Source: Bacteroidales bacterium UBA3764
GTDB lineage: Bacteria > Bacteroidota > Bacteroidia > Bacteroidales > UBA932
DNA length: 15,180 nucleotides
Direction: 5' to 3'
Assembly (NCBI GenBank): GCA_002371115.1
Contig: DFFY01000060.1
Location: 1-15,180, forward strand
Below the pieces are notes generated by a model. It searched no databases and had not been told where the DNA came from. It worked only from the letters and a program-made list of their open reading frames with translations. Shown here one piece after another: positions 14,276 through 15,180 of the stretch; position 1 is the stretch's first letter; each line of letters starts with the position of its first letter. Both the position numbers and the translations under genes were made by a program.

Positions 14276-14326
14276 GTCCACTTTGTCCACCGGTGGACGG
14301 AGTGGACACGGTGGACAGTGGTGGAC
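14276..14326. repeat. Cluster of six GTGGAC/GTCCAC hexamers in mirror arrangement
   Basis: GTCCAC occurs at 14276 and 14285. Its complement-strand form GTGGAC occurs at 14293, 14302, 14311 and 14321. Steps are 9, 8, 9, 9 and 10 bp. The inner copies form a perfect 14-bp palindrome GTCCACCGGTGGAC (14285-14298). The cluster ends 8 nt from the stop codon of the convergent serpin gene. Confidence 0.7.
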
Positions 14327-14334
14327 AATCAGCG

Positions 14335-15180
14335 CTATTCGCCGCAATAGCGTCCGGCAAAGAGCACGGCTCCAGTGCTCGACTCCGTAATCAGATACAG
14401 GAACGGATGATTGGCGTGGAATACTGCATGGGGGTTGGGGCCGGGAGAAGTAACAAACACTCCGGCAGAAGAGACGGCAGCGGCTTCAGAGCCTTCTTCA
14501 TCCACCTTGATGGCGGCATCCTGACGAATAAAGCTCAGGCATAAGGCATCTGGAGACATCGCGCTGAAATCGGCCCTGGTATCATCGAACGCCCTGGGCA
14601 TTCCCATCGCTGTAAGGATGTCGTTGAGTTTGATGCCGAACTTGGTTTCAAATCGAGGGAGCCACAGGTCCACTTCGCTCATTCCCATACCCAGGCGGTA
14701 ATTGTTCCAATCTGCCTTTTTTAGCTGGCCGATGATATCCGGAATGCCGTAACCAGACTTGGGCAGGAACACCATCATGGAGAAGGCTCCGTTTCCGTAA
14801 GGGAGGTTTACCACCTGGTAAATGTCATTCTCGGCATACTGGTAATTCTCGGCCTGCCTCATCATCTTCACCTTCACCTTCTGACCGGCACCGTTGGTAA
14901 AATCTTCATCTGAGGTGGCCGACTTGTCGAACATGAACTTCCATTCGCTCTTGAAATACAAGGCGTTGAACAGATAGCAGAGCATGTCGATACTGACTCT
15001 CTCCAACACTTTCGGCACCATTCCGCCCGTATGATCAGAGCACCATTGGTTGATTTCTGTCACGGCTGCATCACTATCGGAGAAATCCATCTTAGATACA
15101 AAAGCTTCATAGTATTTACCCACCGTTGCCTGATAACTGTCTAACAGTGAATACTGTTGGTTGACCACGATGGCATTGGC
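14335..15180 (-). CDS. Serpin-family protease inhibitor, C-terminal part
   Basis: The frame is open to the right edge, so the gene is 5'-truncated by the window; the first residues seen are ANAIVV. About 281 codons are present, against roughly 370-420 aa for a whole serpin. Family landmarks include LFNALYFKSEWKFMFD, QAENYQYAENDIYQVVNLPYGNGAFSMMVFLP and the C-terminal HPFLYLITESSTGAVLFAGR. The hinge of the reactive-centre loop is EEGSEAAAV, with small residues as in inhibitory serpins. Counting 17 residues from its first Glu (14499-14497) puts P1-P1' at Thr-Ser (14451-14446). The protein probably traps a serine or cysteine protease. A secretion signal would lie outside the window. The gene is convergent with the tra operon and not obviously part of it. 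Confidence 0.9.
   Translation of the reverse strand, partial: ANAIVVNQQYSLLDSYQATVGKYYEAFVSKMDFSDSDAAVTEINQWCSDHTGGMVPKVLERVSIDMLCYLFNALYFKSEWKFMFDKSATSDEDFTNGAGQKVKVKMMRQAENYQYAENDIYQVVNLPYGNGAFSMMVFLPKSGYGIPDIIGQLKKADWNNYRLGMGMSEVDLWLPRFETKFGIKLNDILTAMGMPRAFDDTRADFSAMSPDALCLSFIRQDAAIKVDEEGSEAAAVSSAGVFVTSPGPNPHAVFHANHPFLYLITESSTGAVLFAGRYCGE

Larger units (their letters stand above)
13693..14334. other. Gene-poor region between traN and the serpin gene
   Basis: No frame here gives a believable protein. From 13693 to about 13860 the DNA is AT-rich and holds the gene remnant and terminator. Near 13862 it turns abruptly GC-rich and stays so to 14330, with one inverted repeat after another and a final GTGGAC cluster. 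The frames that stay open across it (for example 13880-14218 on the minus strand) are rich in Pro, Arg and Ala and read through the palindromes. Confidence 0.75.

Noticed and set aside
14276..14326. CRISPR array
   Set aside because: Repeats are only 6 bp with 2-4 bp between them and occur in both orientations; no spacers of 30-40 bp and no cas genes.
14038..14544. 168-codon plus-strand frame
   Set aside because: Its second half is antisense to the clear serpin gene and its first half crosses palindromes. No recognisable protein features.
15166..15168. GTG as the serpin start codon
   Set aside because: The frame stays open to the window edge and the upstream residues (ANAIV) fit the serpin core, so the gene simply continues beyond the window.

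Overview
The window looks like Bacteroidales DNA (Bacteroides/Prevotella-type gut anaerobe). The grounds are a transfer operon of the Bacteroidetes conjugative-transposon type (traA, E, F, G, I, J, K, L-like, M, N order), -33/-7 promoters of the TTTG-N19/20-TAnnTTTG kind, and few Shine-Dalgarno sequences. No integrase, relaxase or VirD4-type coupling protein lies inside the window, so only part of the element is visible.

Layout. (1) 1-4048, minus strand: a type I restriction-modification operon transcribed hsdR, hsdM, hsdS. hsdS runs off the left edge and only its first 69 codons are present. (2) 4049-4343: a regulatory gap with a likely hsdR promoter, two palindromes, and a plus-strand promoter-like site followed by a 9/10-bp inverted repeat and a 31-codon hydrophobic ORF. 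(3) 4344-5252, minus: a WYL-type transcription regulator, divergent from the transfer operon, with a perfect 7-2-7 palindrome in its own promoter region. (4) 5450-13692, plus: a tightly packed transfer operon in which nearly every gene overlaps the next. It encodes a ParA-type ATPase, a small basic protein, TraE (DUF4134), TraF (DUF4133, VirB3-like), TraG (VirB4-like ATPase), TraI (DUF4141, VirB5-like), TraJ (VirB6-like), TraK (VirB8-like), a 36-aa membrane peptide in the traL position, TraM (VirB10-like) and TraN (VirB9-like). Together these would form the envelope-spanning type IV secretion channel and its motor. The usual traO, traP and traQ are not present after traN. (5) 13693-14334: no convincing gene. 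An AT-rich part with a probable terminator changes abruptly near 13862 to a GC-rich, palindrome-dense block, ending in a cluster of six GTGGAC/GTCCAC hexamers. (6) 14335-15180, minus: the C-terminal part of a serpin with an inhibitory-type reactive-centre loop, 5' end cut by the window.

The most unusual part is the non-coding block 13862-14330. It holds several long imperfect inverted repeats, two of which share the same stem core and the same T-T mismatch. Three smaller hairpins also sit inside the traN coding sequence (13186-13271), one of them sharing a 10-mer with the intergenic block. Function is unknown; candidates are a structured RNA, an origin of transfer or recombination site, or a family of small palindromic repeats. 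The AT-richer restriction genes and the GC-richer transfer genes suggest the two modules came together from different sources.
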